A DNA stretch of 45,809 bases from CAZHHM01 sp964532225. Its GTDB lineage: Bacteria > Margulisbacteria > WOR-1 > JAKLHX01. A program made the position numbers and the translations under genes. The notes under the pieces were generated by a model. It searched no databases and was not told where the DNA came from. It was given only the letters and a program-made list of their open reading frames with translations. Where the stretch lies: assembly GCA_964532225.1 (NCBI GenBank), contig CAZHHM010000013.1, forward strand, positions 1 through 45,809, read 5' to 3'. Positions 26,204 through 33,930 of the stretch are shown here, piece by piece. Position 1 is the stretch's first letter. The number at the start of each line of letters is the position of its first letter.

Positions 26204-27423
26204 AGTTCAACAAGATAGAGGAGGCGCTTGCCGACCTGAAGGCGGGCAAAATGATAGTTGTTATGGACGACGAGTCAAGGGAGAACGAGGGGGACCTCGT
26301 AATGGCAGCCGACAAGGTCACTCCCGACAGCATCAATTTCATGATCACCTACGGCAAAGGCCTTGTATGCGTCCCCATGTCGGCAAAAAGACTTGCTGAC
26401 CTCAAGATAGAGCAAATGACCGATGAGAACACAGAATCAATGAAGACCGCATTTACCGTATCCGTAGATGCGGACAAGAAATTCGGCGTAACGACCGGTA
26501 TTTCTCCGGCGGACAGGGCGGCCACGGTCAAAGTGCTTGTCGACCCCGGTTCCGACCCGTGCGACCTGGTAAGGCCCGGGCATATATTTCCTCTTAAAGC
26601 CAAAGAAGGCGGAGTGCTTGTAAGGGCCGGCCATACCGAGGCCGGTGTGGACCTGGCCAGACTTTCCGGTTCATCCGAAGCCGCGGTCATATGCGAGATA
26701 ATCAACGACAAAGGCCAGATGGCCCGGGGCGAGGAGCTCTTTGTATTCGCGCAGGAACACGGGCTCAAGATAATTAAGATAGCCGACGTGATCGGTTTCA
26801 GGCTGAACAAAGAGAACCTGGTCCAGCAGGTGAGCGCTTCCTCCATGCCTACCGAATTCGGCGATTTCGTCGTTTACGGTTATGAGAACAAGATGAACGG
26901 CGAGTACCATGTCGCTCTGGTAAAAGGCGATGTAAAAGGCAAAAAGAACGTTCTTGTCAGGGTCCACAGCGAGTGCCTTACCGGCGATGTGTTCCACAGC
27001 CGCAGATGCGACTGCGGGAAGCAGTTCGAGATGGCAATGAAGATGATCGATGCCGAGGGTTCAGGTGTTCTTCTGTACATGAAGCAGGAAGGGCGCGGTA
27101 TAGGGCTGAAGGCAAAGCTCAAGGCATACGAACTTCAGGACAAAGGCAAAGACACAGTGGAGGCCAACGAGGCGCTCGGGTTTGCCGCGGACCTCAGGGA
27201 TTACGGCATAGGGGCGCAGATACTAAGGGACCTTGGGCTCACTTCTATAAAGCTGCTGACCAACAACCCAAGGAAGATAGTGGGGATCGAGGGCTACGGG
27301 CTCAAGGTGGTCGAGAGGGTGCCTCTGATCATCGACCCCAACCCGCACAACAAAAAATACCTCAGGACCAAGTCCGAAAAACTTGGGCACCTGCTTGACC
27401 CGTCAAATATTTCGACGAACTAA
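26194..27423 (+). CDS. ribBA: RibBA: 3,4-dihydroxy-2-butanone 4-phosphate synthase / GTP cyclohydrolase II
   Basis: A fused enzyme for two early riboflavin steps. The N-terminal RibB domain (about 1-200) shows DDESRENEGDLVMAAD, GHIFPLKAKEGGVLVRAGHTEA (about 128-149). The C-terminal RibA domain shows VRVHSECLTGDVFHSRRCDCG (the zinc cysteines CxxxxxxxxxCxC), QEGRGIGL and the LTNNPRKIVGIEGYG loop. I choose ATG 26194, with CGGAGG at 26179-26184, rather than an in-frame GTG at 26173; this gives 409 aa. Confidence 0.95.
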   Translation: MQLKFNKIEEALADLKAGKMIVVMDDESRENEGDLVMAADKVTPDSINFMITYGKGLVCVPMSAKRLADLKIEQMTDENTESMKTAFTVSVDADKKFGVTTGISPADRAATVKVLVDPGSDPCDLVRPGHIFPLKAKEGGVLVRAGHTEAGVDLARLSGSSEAAVICEIINDKGQMARGEELFVFAQEHGLKIIKIADVIGFRLNKENLVQQVSASSMPTEFGDFVVYGYENKMNGEYHVALVKGDVKGKKNVLVRVHSECLTGDVFHSRRCDCGKQFEMAMKMIDAEGSGVLLYMKQEGRGIGLKAKLKAYELQDKGKDTVEANEALGFAADLRDYGIGAQILRDLGLTSIKLLTNNPRKIVGIEGYGLKVVERVPLIIDPNPHNKKYLRTKSEKLGHLLDPSNISTN

Positions 27424-27437
27424 GAAAGGAGACCGGT

Positions 27438-27905
27438 ATGAAGATCAAGGAAGGAAATCTCGACGCGAAGGGGCTCACGTTCACCATACTAGTAAGCAGG
27501 TTCAACGATTTCATCTCAAAAGGCCTGCTTGAAGGGGCTGTCGACTGCCTCTCAAGGCACGGAGCCGACAAGGAAAAGATCGAAGTCGTCTGGGTGCCGG
27601 GAGCTTTTGAGCTTCCGCTGTTCGCCAGCAAAGTAGCGGGCAGGACGAAAGGCCGTCCGGACGCAGTTATCTGTCTCGGGGCCGTGATAAGGGGCGGGAC
27701 GCCTCACTTTGAATATGTGGCCAGCGAAGCTTCAAAAGGCATTGCGAGCGTATCCCTTGAAACGGGAGTGCCCGTGGTGTTCGGGGTCCTGACCACCGAC
27801 AACCTTGAGCAGGCGATGGAAAGGGCCGGAGCAAAGCCGGGGAACAAAGGCTGGAGCGCCGCGCTTTCAGCCATCGAGAGCGCTAACCTGTCGAAACAAA
27901 TATAA
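27438..27905 (+). CDS. ribH: 6,7-dimethyl-8-ribityllumazine synthase
   Basis: Condenses dihydroxybutanone phosphate with the pyrimidine intermediate. SRFNDFISKGLLEGAVDCL (about 17-35), WVPGAFELPLFASK (about 54-67), ICLGAVIRGGTPHFEYV (about 78-94) with the catalytic HFEYV histidine, FGVLTTDNLEQAMERAG (about 115) are all family motifs. Length 155 aa is normal. AAAGGAG precedes the ATG at good spacing. Last gene of the riboflavin operon; 23 nt separate it from the ABC ATPase. Confidence 0.95.
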   Translation: MKIKEGNLDAKGLTFTILVSRFNDFISKGLLEGAVDCLSRHGADKEKIEVVWVPGAFELPLFASKVAGRTKGRPDAVICLGAVIRGGTPHFEYVASEASKGIASVSLETGVPVVFGVLTTDNLEQAMERAGAKPGNKGWSAALSAIESANLSKQI

Positions 27906-27928
27906 ACAGATAGAAAGGGCTGGAAGAA

Positions 27929-29026
27929 GTGGTAAGAGTATTCTACGAGAACGTCACAAAAAAGTTCGATGATGTAACGGCCGTAAAAAAGATGACCCTG
28001 GAGATAAGGGACAGGGAGTTCATGGTCCTTGTCGGCCCTTCAGGCTGCGGCAAGACCACGGCGCTAAGGATGGCCGCAGGGCTCGAGGAGGTCTCCGACG
28101 GCAAGATATTCATCGGGGACAAGGTCGTTAACGACGTTGCTCCAAAAGACAGGAATATCGCCATGGTCTTCCAGAGCTACGCTCTTTATCCTCACATGAA
28201 CGTGTACGACAATATGGCTTTCGGCCTCAAGCTCCGCAAGATCGAGAAAAAAGAGATCGACCGCAGGGTCAAGGAGGCCGCGAACATACTTGACCTTGAG
28301 AAAATGCTGGACAGGCTCCCTAAACAGCTGTCGGGAGGACAAAGACAGAGGGTCGCTCTCGGAAGGGCCATTGTGAGAGAACCCGCCGTTTTCCTCATGG
28401 ACGAGCCTCTGAGCAACCTTGACGCCAAGCTCAGGGTCCAGATGAGGGCTGAGCTGCAGAACCTGTACAACAGGCTCAAAGCCACCATAATCTATGTTAC
28501 TCACGATCAGACTGAAGCGATGACGCTAGGGACAAGGGTCGCCGTAATACTTAACGGAGAGCTGCAGCAGGTCGACGAACCGCTGAAGGTCTATCAGTAC
28601 CCGACGAACCGCTTCGTGGCCGGCTTCCTCGGCAGCCCGTCGATGAACTTCGTAAAAGGCAAGGTGGACAAAGCGGGCGGACATATATTCTTTGACGGAG
28701 AGGATTTTAAGGTGGTCATCCCGTCGGAGTTCGACAGCATACTCACAAAGTATATCGGCAAGGAAGTAGCTTTCGGCATAAGACCGGAGGACATCCTGAG
28801 CAGCGAGCTCAAGGATACCAAATATCAGTGCCAGCTCGAGGCAAAGGTCGATTACAGGGAGCTTATGGGTTCGGAGACATATCTTTATCTGAACGTCGGC
28901 AAGACCCCTCTTACGGCCAGGGTACCGGCCATGACCGATACCAAGCCGGGAACATCTCATTGCGTGTACTTTAACCTGCACAAGTTCCATATGTTCGACT
29001 CTGACACGCAAAAAGCGATAATCTGA
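27929..29026 (+). CDS. ugpC: ABC transporter ATP-binding protein, UgpC/MalK-type (sugar importer ATPase)
   Basis: Cytoplasmic ATPase of a CUT1-type carbohydrate importer. Walker A GPSGCGKTT (36-44), Q loop MVFQSYALYPHMNVYDNM, signature LSGGQRQRVALGRAIVR (about 130-146), Walker B AVFLMDEPLSNLDAKLR, H-loop YVTHDQTEAMTL; a C-terminal MalK-like regulatory OB domain follows (GFLGSPSMNF, FGIRPEDI). GTG start at 27929 with GGAAG upstream; 365 aa is normal. No permease or binding protein is adjacent, so it may serve several importers. TGATG overlap with gcvPB. Confidence 0.9.
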   Translation: MVRVFYENVTKKFDDVTAVKKMTLEIRDREFMVLVGPSGCGKTTALRMAAGLEEVSDGKIFIGDKVVNDVAPKDRNIAMVFQSYALYPHMNVYDNMAFGLKLRKIEKKEIDRRVKEAANILDLEKMLDRLPKQLSGGQRQRVALGRAIVREPAVFLMDEPLSNLDAKLRVQMRAELQNLYNRLKATIIYVTHDQTEAMTLGTRVAVILNGELQQVDEPLKVYQYPTNRFVAGFLGSPSMNFVKGKVDKAGGHIFFDGEDFKVVIPSEFDSILTKYIGKEVAFGIRPEDILSSELKDTKYQCQLEAKVDYRELMGSETYLYLNVGKTPLTARVPAMTDTKPGTSHCVYFNLHKFHMFDSDTQKAII

Positions 29027-30393
29027 TGACTTCACTGCCCGAGGAGCATCTGAGAAAGACGTCGCCGGACCTGCCGGAGATGTCGGAGATAGAGCTTGTA
29101 AGGCATTACACCGGCCTGTCCAGGAAGAACTTCGGCGTCGATCTGGGGTTCTATCCTCTGGGCTCCTGCACGATGAAATACAATCCAAAGGTCAACGAGG
29201 CCATGGCGTCCCTTCCGGGATTTACCGGCCTGCACCCCCATTCGCGGACGGACGAAGCTCAGGGGACGCTCTCTGTGATGTACGAGCTTGAGAGGTGCCT
29301 GTGCGATATATTCGGCTTTGACTCGTTCACTCTGGCGCCGTGCGCCGGCGCTCACGGGGAGTTCACCGCTCTGCTTATCGCAAAAAAGTATTTCGCGTCT
29401 ATAGGCCAGCCGGAAAGAAAAAAGATAATCGTCCCGGACTCGTCGCACGGGACCAATCCTGCCAGCGCGGCCCTTGCGGGTTTTGAGCTTGTCAGCATAA
29501 GGTCAACTGCCGGAGGTGAGGTGGACCGGTCAATACTTAAGGAGACGGTCGCTTCGGATACCGCCATGATGATGCTTACCAACCCGAACACTCTCGGCCT
29601 GTTCGACAGGAACATCCTTGAGATAGCTGATGTCCTGCATAAGGCCGGGGCCTTGTTCTACATGGACGGGGCAAATGCCAATGCAATACTTGGCAAGGTG
29701 AAACCTGCCGAGATCGGCTTTGACATTTCCCATATCAATCTTCACAAGACGTTCTCCACGCCTCACGGCGGAGGAGGTCCGGGGTCAGGCCCTGTCGGGG
29801 TGGTCAAAAAGCTTGAGCCGTTCCTTCCTGTCCCTAGAGTGATACGGACAAAGGACGGATATTCGATAGACGGCAATGGCTCAAAGGACACTATAGGACG
29901 GGTCTCGGCGTTTTTCGGCAATGTCGGGATATTGTTAAGGGCTTATACATATATACGTTCTATCGGACGGACAGGGCTCAAAAAAGTGAGCGAGACCGCT
30001 GTCCTGAACGCGAACTATCTTATGGAGCGCCTTAAAGGCCACTATTATCTTCCGCACGACAGGATATGCCAGCACGAGTTCGTTCTCTCTGCAAAATGGC
30101 AAAAAGAAAAGTACGGGATCAAAGCGCTCGATATCGCAAAAAGGCTTATCGACTACGGGTTCCATCCGCCGACGATATATTTCCCTCTTATAGTCGAAGA
30201 GGCCATGATGATAGAGCCGACGGAGACCGAGACTCTGGCGACCCTCGACTCGTTTGCCGGCGCGATGATAGCCATAGCAAAGGAATGCGAGACCGATCCC
30301 GAAAGGGTCAAGAACGCGCCTCATACCACTCAGGTCAGCCGCCTCGACGAGGTCAAGGCCGTCAAGGACATGGATGTCTGCCGCAGGTCATAG
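29026..30393 (+). CDS. gcvPB: Glycine dehydrogenase (decarboxylating) subunit 2, short N-terminus
   Basis: PLP-dependent P-protein half of the glycine cleavage system. SEIELVRHYTGLSRKN, PLGSCTMKYNPKVNEAM (44-60), CAGAHGE, PDSSHGTNPASAALAGF (137-153), DGANANAILGK (214-224) and the PLP lysine K241 in NLHKTFSTPHGGGGPGSGPVG are all present. The protein starts at TSLPEEHLRK, so roughly 25-30 N-terminal residues usual in this subunit (the IFE.s..Gr.g arm) are missing. The frame upstream closes at TGA 29002-29004 with no start, so it cannot be extended. gcvPA, gcvT and gcvH are not in the window. Confidence 0.9.
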   Translation: MTSLPEEHLRKTSPDLPEMSEIELVRHYTGLSRKNFGVDLGFYPLGSCTMKYNPKVNEAMASLPGFTGLHPHSRTDEAQGTLSVMYELERCLCDIFGFDSFTLAPCAGAHGEFTALLIAKKYFASIGQPERKKIIVPDSSHGTNPASAALAGFELVSIRSTAGGEVDRSILKETVASDTAMMMLTNPNTLGLFDRNILEIADVLHKAGALFYMDGANANAILGKVKPAEIGFDISHINLHKTFSTPHGGGGPGSGPVGVVKKLEPFLPVPRVIRTKDGYSIDGNGSKDTIGRVSAFFGNVGILLRAYTYIRSIGRTGLKKVSETAVLNANYLMERLKGHYYLPHDRICQHEFVLSAKWQKEKYGIKALDIAKRLIDYGFHPPTIYFPLIVEEAMMIEPTETETLATLDSFAGAMIAIAKECETDPERVKNAPHTTQVSRLDEVKAVKDMDVCRRS

Positions 30394-31063
30394 ATCTCCC
30401 TCTTGGAAGGTCGTTGTTGACGTAAAACGGACCGCTCAGGAGAACATGGACCTTGACCGTAGATCATATTCAGAATGTGATTCTCCTGTCATTCGGTTCT
30501 ACGGATGGCTGCGTCCCTGCGTAACTAGCGGCTATTTCATCGATCCTTTCACTATGATAGACCGGTCATCGGCGGAAAGCTCATCTGTTGAGGTGGTCAA
30601 ACGCCCAACAGGCGGCGGGCTTGCTTTCCACGCCGTCGAAGATATCTCGTACTGCGCCGTTGCGCCTGTCGGCACCTTCGGGGAAAGCTTGATGGATGAT
30701 TACTTCTCGATATCGGAAAGACTAGTTAAAGCCCTAAACAAAGCCGGTTATGACGCAGCCGTGAACAGAGGCGGAAAAGCCGGCAGCCGCACGGATAAAG
30801 GGCTGTGTTTCCTTTCTCCTCAGCCGCATGAGGTAACCGTCTCCGGGAATAAGGTCATCGGCAGCGCCCAGAGAAGGGGCCGTAAGTCCGTGCTTCAGCA
30901 GGGAACGGTACAAATAGGCAGTTTTCCGGAAGAACTGCTTTATAAGCTGCTAGGAAAAGTCACTGCGGACAGGCTTGCAGCAGGATCGACTTCCTTATCC
31001 ATGCTAAAGAAGGCGGACAGAGATATCTTATTGGAGGCGCTTACGACATCTTTCCTTTCCTGA
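30374..31063 (+). CDS. lplA: Lipoate-protein ligase A family
   Basis: Cofactor-transferase fold protein that attaches lipoate or octanoate to lipoyl domains such as GcvH. KRPTGGGLAFH (76-86) is the RR.sGGG..yH motif, and the catalytic lysine K160 sits in GNKVIGSAQRRGRKSVLQQGTV. About 229 aa fits LplA/LipM-like catalytic domains; the separate C-terminal accessory domain of E. coli LplA is absent. It overlaps gcvPB by 20 nt, linking lipoylation to glycine cleavage. ATG at 30374 has AAGGAC upstream. Confidence 0.85.
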   Translation: MSAAGHRSPSWKVVVDVKRTAQENMDLDRRSYSECDSPVIRFYGWLRPCVTSGYFIDPFTMIDRSSAESSSVEVVKRPTGGGLAFHAVEDISYCAVAPVGTFGESLMDDYFSISERLVKALNKAGYDAAVNRGGKAGSRTDKGLCFLSPQPHEVTVSGNKVIGSAQRRGRKSVLQQGTVQIGSFPEELLYKLLGKVTADRLAAGSTSLSMLKKADRDILLEALTTSFLS

Positions 31064-31129
31064 CCCCAAAATTGCACGCAACTTTTCATCATCTTTCCGC
31101 GATATATTGATGCAAGGGGGAAATATGCC

Positions 31130-32248
31130 ATGTCAGGGACAGGCGGGATAACAAGGGGCGGCGGACGGATGAGGGGTAATGCCCCCGGCAACGACTTGAC
31201 AAGGGTCATGTTTAAACTCAACGGGGCTATGGACAGGTTGAGGGGCAGTGTTACTCCAAACTATGCCAGGGCGATCAATTCTTCTTTCAGTATCGTTAAA
31301 ACTATAGTCGAAGGAAGCCTGAACACTGAAATGAGGTCTGATGTCCTGCGGATCGCAGAGGATCTAACGAGAGGGGAGGACAAGGAGGTCCTTAAGCGTC
31401 TTCTCATCTTGAACGCGCTGAACCTTGATTCCCTTACTCAAATGATGGATGCTACGGATAACTACAGGGATTTCTTCAATATGAGGGACATCCCGGCTTT
31501 TATGTCCTGTATCAATGATGCGATAGACATCGAGACGTCAGTGTCATTGCATCCCAGGCTGCCTGTCCTGTATGACAACGCGCTCCTAAGGTCCTTACCA
31601 CTGCTGGAATCAGTGAACTCGATCGAAAGGTCGGGGGTCCTTTCGCTGAGGTCCGGAACGCAATTGCCCGGTGCCGACCGGCTGCTTTCTTCGCCGCAGC
31701 TTATCCTGAAGAAAAAGGGCGACTCTCCCGTTTATGTGAGCGATTTCGGCAGCTCTGCCATAAATGACTGGACCGTATTCGTGGACACGGAGCGCGCGGC
31801 TTATTCGATGAACGTGTTGAGAGACCCTGAGCTTCGCGTGCCTTTTCTTGGTGAGAGCATACTGAGGAACCTCCAGTTGGTGCAGTTAAAGAAGTCAGAC
31901 CACTACTTTAATATCAGCCAGGATGCATTCTATTCAAATGACTATGCGCAACAGGAGCTGCTGCTTGAAAATATGGCTGAAGCGAATTCCCGGTTGTTAG
32001 GTACAAGATATTTAATGGGATTCAGTCAGGGGATGGGGGCCAGGACTCTAGTATTTAACGGCCTTGCTCCGGTTGCTGAAGCGTTAAGGCCTGTCCTTTC
32101 TATGAGCGGATTGCCTGAGACGCTTTATGGAGAGATAGCACTCCTGCAGAAAGAATATGAAATGCAGAGAAGCAATTACCTTCGCCTGTTCCCGTCGGAG
32201 CCAAAGGAAAGGCTTAACGCGCTGTTCCCGAAACTGACGGACCGTTGA
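31130..32248 (+). CDS. Unrecognised 372-residue protein
   Basis: I do not recognise any family. The first 22 residues are Gly/Arg rich (GGITRGGGRMRG), then the chain is mostly helical and amphipathic, including RIAEDLTRGEDKEVLKRLLILNALNLDSLTQMMD (about 80-113), with a more beta-like middle (VYVSDFGSSAINDWTVFVDTE, about 203-223) and a helical C-terminus. No signal peptide, membrane helix or cysteine cluster is visible. AAGGGGG at 31114-31120 and a TATATT at 31103-31108 suggest an independent transcript with a normal Shine-Dalgarno. It sits alone between lplA and amrS. Confidence 0.8.
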   Translation: MSGTGGITRGGGRMRGNAPGNDLTRVMFKLNGAMDRLRGSVTPNYARAINSSFSIVKTIVEGSLNTEMRSDVLRIAEDLTRGEDKEVLKRLLILNALNLDSLTQMMDATDNYRDFFNMRDIPAFMSCINDAIDIETSVSLHPRLPVLYDNALLRSLPLLESVNSIERSGVLSLRSGTQLPGADRLLSSPQLILKKKGDSPVYVSDFGSSAINDWTVFVDTERAAYSMNVLRDPELRVPFLGESILRNLQLVQLKKSDHYFNISQDAFYSNDYAQQELLLENMAEANSRLLGTRYLMGFSQGMGARTLVFNGLAPVAEALRPVLSMSGLPETLYGEIALLQKEYEMQRSNYLRLFPSEPKERLNALFPKLTDR

Positions 32249-32274
32249 CGCGGTTTATCGGCACATAGCTTCTG

Positions 32275-32283
32275 TGCTATATT
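32275..32283 (+). promoter_or_regulatory. Extended -10 promoter of amrS
   Basis: TGCTATATT gives TG (32275-32276), one spacer base and TATATT (32278-32283). The ATG of the radical SAM gene is at 32290, 6 nt after the box, so the transcript start and the start codon should coincide. TTATCG at 32255-32260 is 17 nt upstream but weak as a -35. No Shine-Dalgarno is present. Confidence 0.7.
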
Positions 32284-32289
32284 TCTTAC

Positions 32290-33321
32290 ATGAAAGAGGC
32301 CCTGTTCTACGAAAAGCTTGACGGCAGCAAAGTAAGATGCCTTCTATGTCCTCACAACTGTATCATTCCGGATGCGGGAACAGGGGCCTGCCGTGTCAGA
32401 CGCAATGAAGGCGGGGTCTTGTATTCTCTGAATTACGGTCTGGTCTCGTCCATGGCCGCCGACCCGATAGAAAAAAAACCTCTGTACAATTTTCATCCTG
32501 CCTCACTGGTCTTCTCCATGGGGTCGTACGGATGCAACCTGAAATGCAGGCATTGCCAGAACAGCGCCATATCGAGAGCAGATGAGGGGAGATTAGGAGG
32601 TGGGATGGAAATCAGTCCTGAAAGGGCGATCGAGCTTGCGCTGGAAAATGACTGTGAAGGAATGGCCTGGACCTACAATGAACCGACTGTCTGGTACGAA
32701 TACACGCTTGACTGTGCCAGGATCGCCAAGGGAAAAGGGCTGTACACGGTCTATGTGACCAACGGGTATATCAATGAGGGCCCGCTCGATGAGATCGCCC
32801 AGTATCTTGACGCCTACCGTGTCGATCTTAAAGCATGGGATAAAGATGCCTTCAAGAGTTTGACAGGTGCTCCGGATACCTCTCCAGTATTGAGCGCGGC
32901 AACAAGGGCCAGGAAAAAATGGGGTCTACATGTCGAGATGGTGACAAATGTCATTCCGGGCGTTAACGACGATGAGGCTCAATTAAATGCGATGGCCCGA
33001 TGGATAAGCAAAGAACTGGGCGCCGAAACCCCATGGCACCTTACGCGTTTCTTCCCTCATCTTGAGATGGCCGATAAAAGCATGACCCCGGCAGATACAC
33101 TTGAGCGTGCCAGGGAGATAGGGGAGCTGCACGGGCTGAAATATGTGTATATCGGCAATGTCCACGGGCATCAGTATGAGAACACTTACTGTCCGTCATG
33201 CGGAGAACCTGTCATACAAAGGGACGGGTACGAGATAACGGCCTGTGATATCGATGATTCCGGCAAATGCCTGTCCTGCGGAAGTGCGGCAGACATTGTA
33301 CTTCCTGAGAAGTCACATTAA
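32290..33321 (+). CDS. amrS: AmmeMemoRadiSam-type radical SAM protein (AmrS/PflA-like)
   Basis: Radical SAM enzyme with the [4Fe-4S]-binding CNLKCRHC (C82, C86, C89). The N-terminal CLLCPHNCIIPDAGTGACRVR cysteine set, GLVSSMAADPIEKKPLYNFHP, YNEPTVWYEY (about 133-142), VDLKAWD (about 180) and WHLTRFFPH.EM are those of the AmmeMemoRadiSam enzyme rather than pyruvate-formate-lyase activase. The C-terminus adds two CxxC pairs (CPSCG, CLSCG), likely a small zinc ribbon. The function of this family is not established. No AMMECR1 or MEMO gene is nearby. Its 3' end overlaps trpG by 9 nt. Confidence 0.88.
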   Translation: MKEALFYEKLDGSKVRCLLCPHNCIIPDAGTGACRVRRNEGGVLYSLNYGLVSSMAADPIEKKPLYNFHPASLVFSMGSYGCNLKCRHCQNSAISRADEGRLGGGMEISPERAIELALENDCEGMAWTYNEPTVWYEYTLDCARIAKGKGLYTVYVTNGYINEGPLDEIAQYLDAYRVDLKAWDKDAFKSLTGAPDTSPVLSAATRARKKWGLHVEMVTNVIPGVNDDEAQLNAMARWISKELGAETPWHLTRFFPHLEMADKSMTPADTLERAREIGELHGLKYVYIGNVHGHQYENTYCPSCGEPVIQRDGYEITACDIDDSGKCLSCGSAADIVLPEKSH

Positions 33322-33876
33322 CAGGAAATTCTTAAGGAGCTTCTTTCCCTCTTCGGTAAGTATCGATTCAGGGTGGAACTGAACGCCTTCCACCCTGAAC
33401 TTTTTATGTCTGACGCCCATTATCTCTCCGTCTGGAGCGGTCGCGGTTATTTCCAGACATGCAGGCAGGGTTCTTTTTTCTATCACAAGCGAGTGATACC
33501 TTGTGGCGTTGAAAGGGTTCTTGAGGCCTTTGAACACACCTTTGCCGTCATGCCGTATCTTTGAGGTCTTTCCGTGCATCAGTTCCTTTGCTCTGATTAT
33601 CCTGCCGCCGAACGCTGCTCCTATCGACTGATGTCCGAGGCAGACGCCCAGTATCGGCAGCTTCCCCGAGAAATGTCTGATGACGCTTACCGAGACACCG
33701 GCTTCGTTGGGCGTGCAGGGACCGGGGGATATCAATATTTTTTCAGGCCGCATCTTCCCGATATCCTCAATTGAAAGCTTATCATTCCTGAAGACCTTCA
33801 CATCAGCGCCCAGCTCCTGCAAATATTGGACCAGGTTGTAGGTAAAAGAGTCGTAATTGTCTATGACCAGGATCAT
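33313..33876 (-). CDS. trpG: Anthranilate/aminodeoxychorismate synthase glutamine amidotransferase subunit
   Basis: Class I glutamine amidotransferase that feeds ammonia to anthranilate (TrpE) or aminodeoxychorismate (PabB) synthase. MILVIDNYDSFTYNLVQYLQ at the N-terminus, SPGPCTPNEAG (50-60), nucleophile C79 in GVCLGHQSIGAAFGG, and H168/E170 in QFHPESIL form the full triad. TrpG and PabA cannot be told apart by sequence. Its partner TrpE/PabB is not in the window; trpD lies 10 kb away. The ATG is 6 nt after an extended -10 box, so the mRNA is predicted leaderless. It diverges from the FemAB gene. Confidence 0.92.
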   Translation of the reverse strand: MILVIDNYDSFTYNLVQYLQELGADVKVFRNDKLSIEDIGKMRPEKILISPGPCTPNEAGVSVSVIRHFSGKLPILGVCLGHQSIGAAFGGRIIRAKELMHGKTSKIRHDGKGVFKGLKNPFNATRYHSLVIEKRTLPACLEITATAPDGEIMGVRHKKFRVEGVQFHPESILTEEGKKLLKNFLLM

Positions 33877-33882
33877 GGAGCC

Positions 33883-33911
33883 ATTATATCAATTGTTCCG
33901 GGCTATTTCAG
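33883..33911 (-). promoter_or_regulatory. Promoter of trpG (leaderless)
   Basis: On the minus strand, CTGAAA (33911-33906), 17 nt, then the perfect TGATATAAT extended -10 (33891-33883). The ATG (33876) begins 6 nt later, so the predicted first base is the A of ATG. It overlaps the plus-strand promoter of the FemAB gene. Confidence 0.78.
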
Positions 33912-33921
33912 GTGCTAGAAT
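33893..33921 (+). promoter_or_regulatory. Promoter of the FemAB-family gene (leaderless)
   Basis: TTGTTC (33893-33898), 14 nt, TG and one base, then TAGAAT (33916-33921): a 17-nt spaced, TGn-extended promoter. GTG at 33931 begins 9 nt after the box. It interleaves with the divergent trpG promoter. Confidence 0.75.
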
Positions 33922-33930
33922 CTTCCTATC

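Noticed and set aside
28526..29188. Minus-strand open frame of 220 codons opposite ugpC and gcvPB
   Set aside because: Both plus-strand genes have intact family motifs; the antisense reading has none.
31072..31110. Palindromes TTGCACGCAA and TTGATGCAA before the orphan gene
   Set aside because: Too short and imperfect to support as hairpin or operator.
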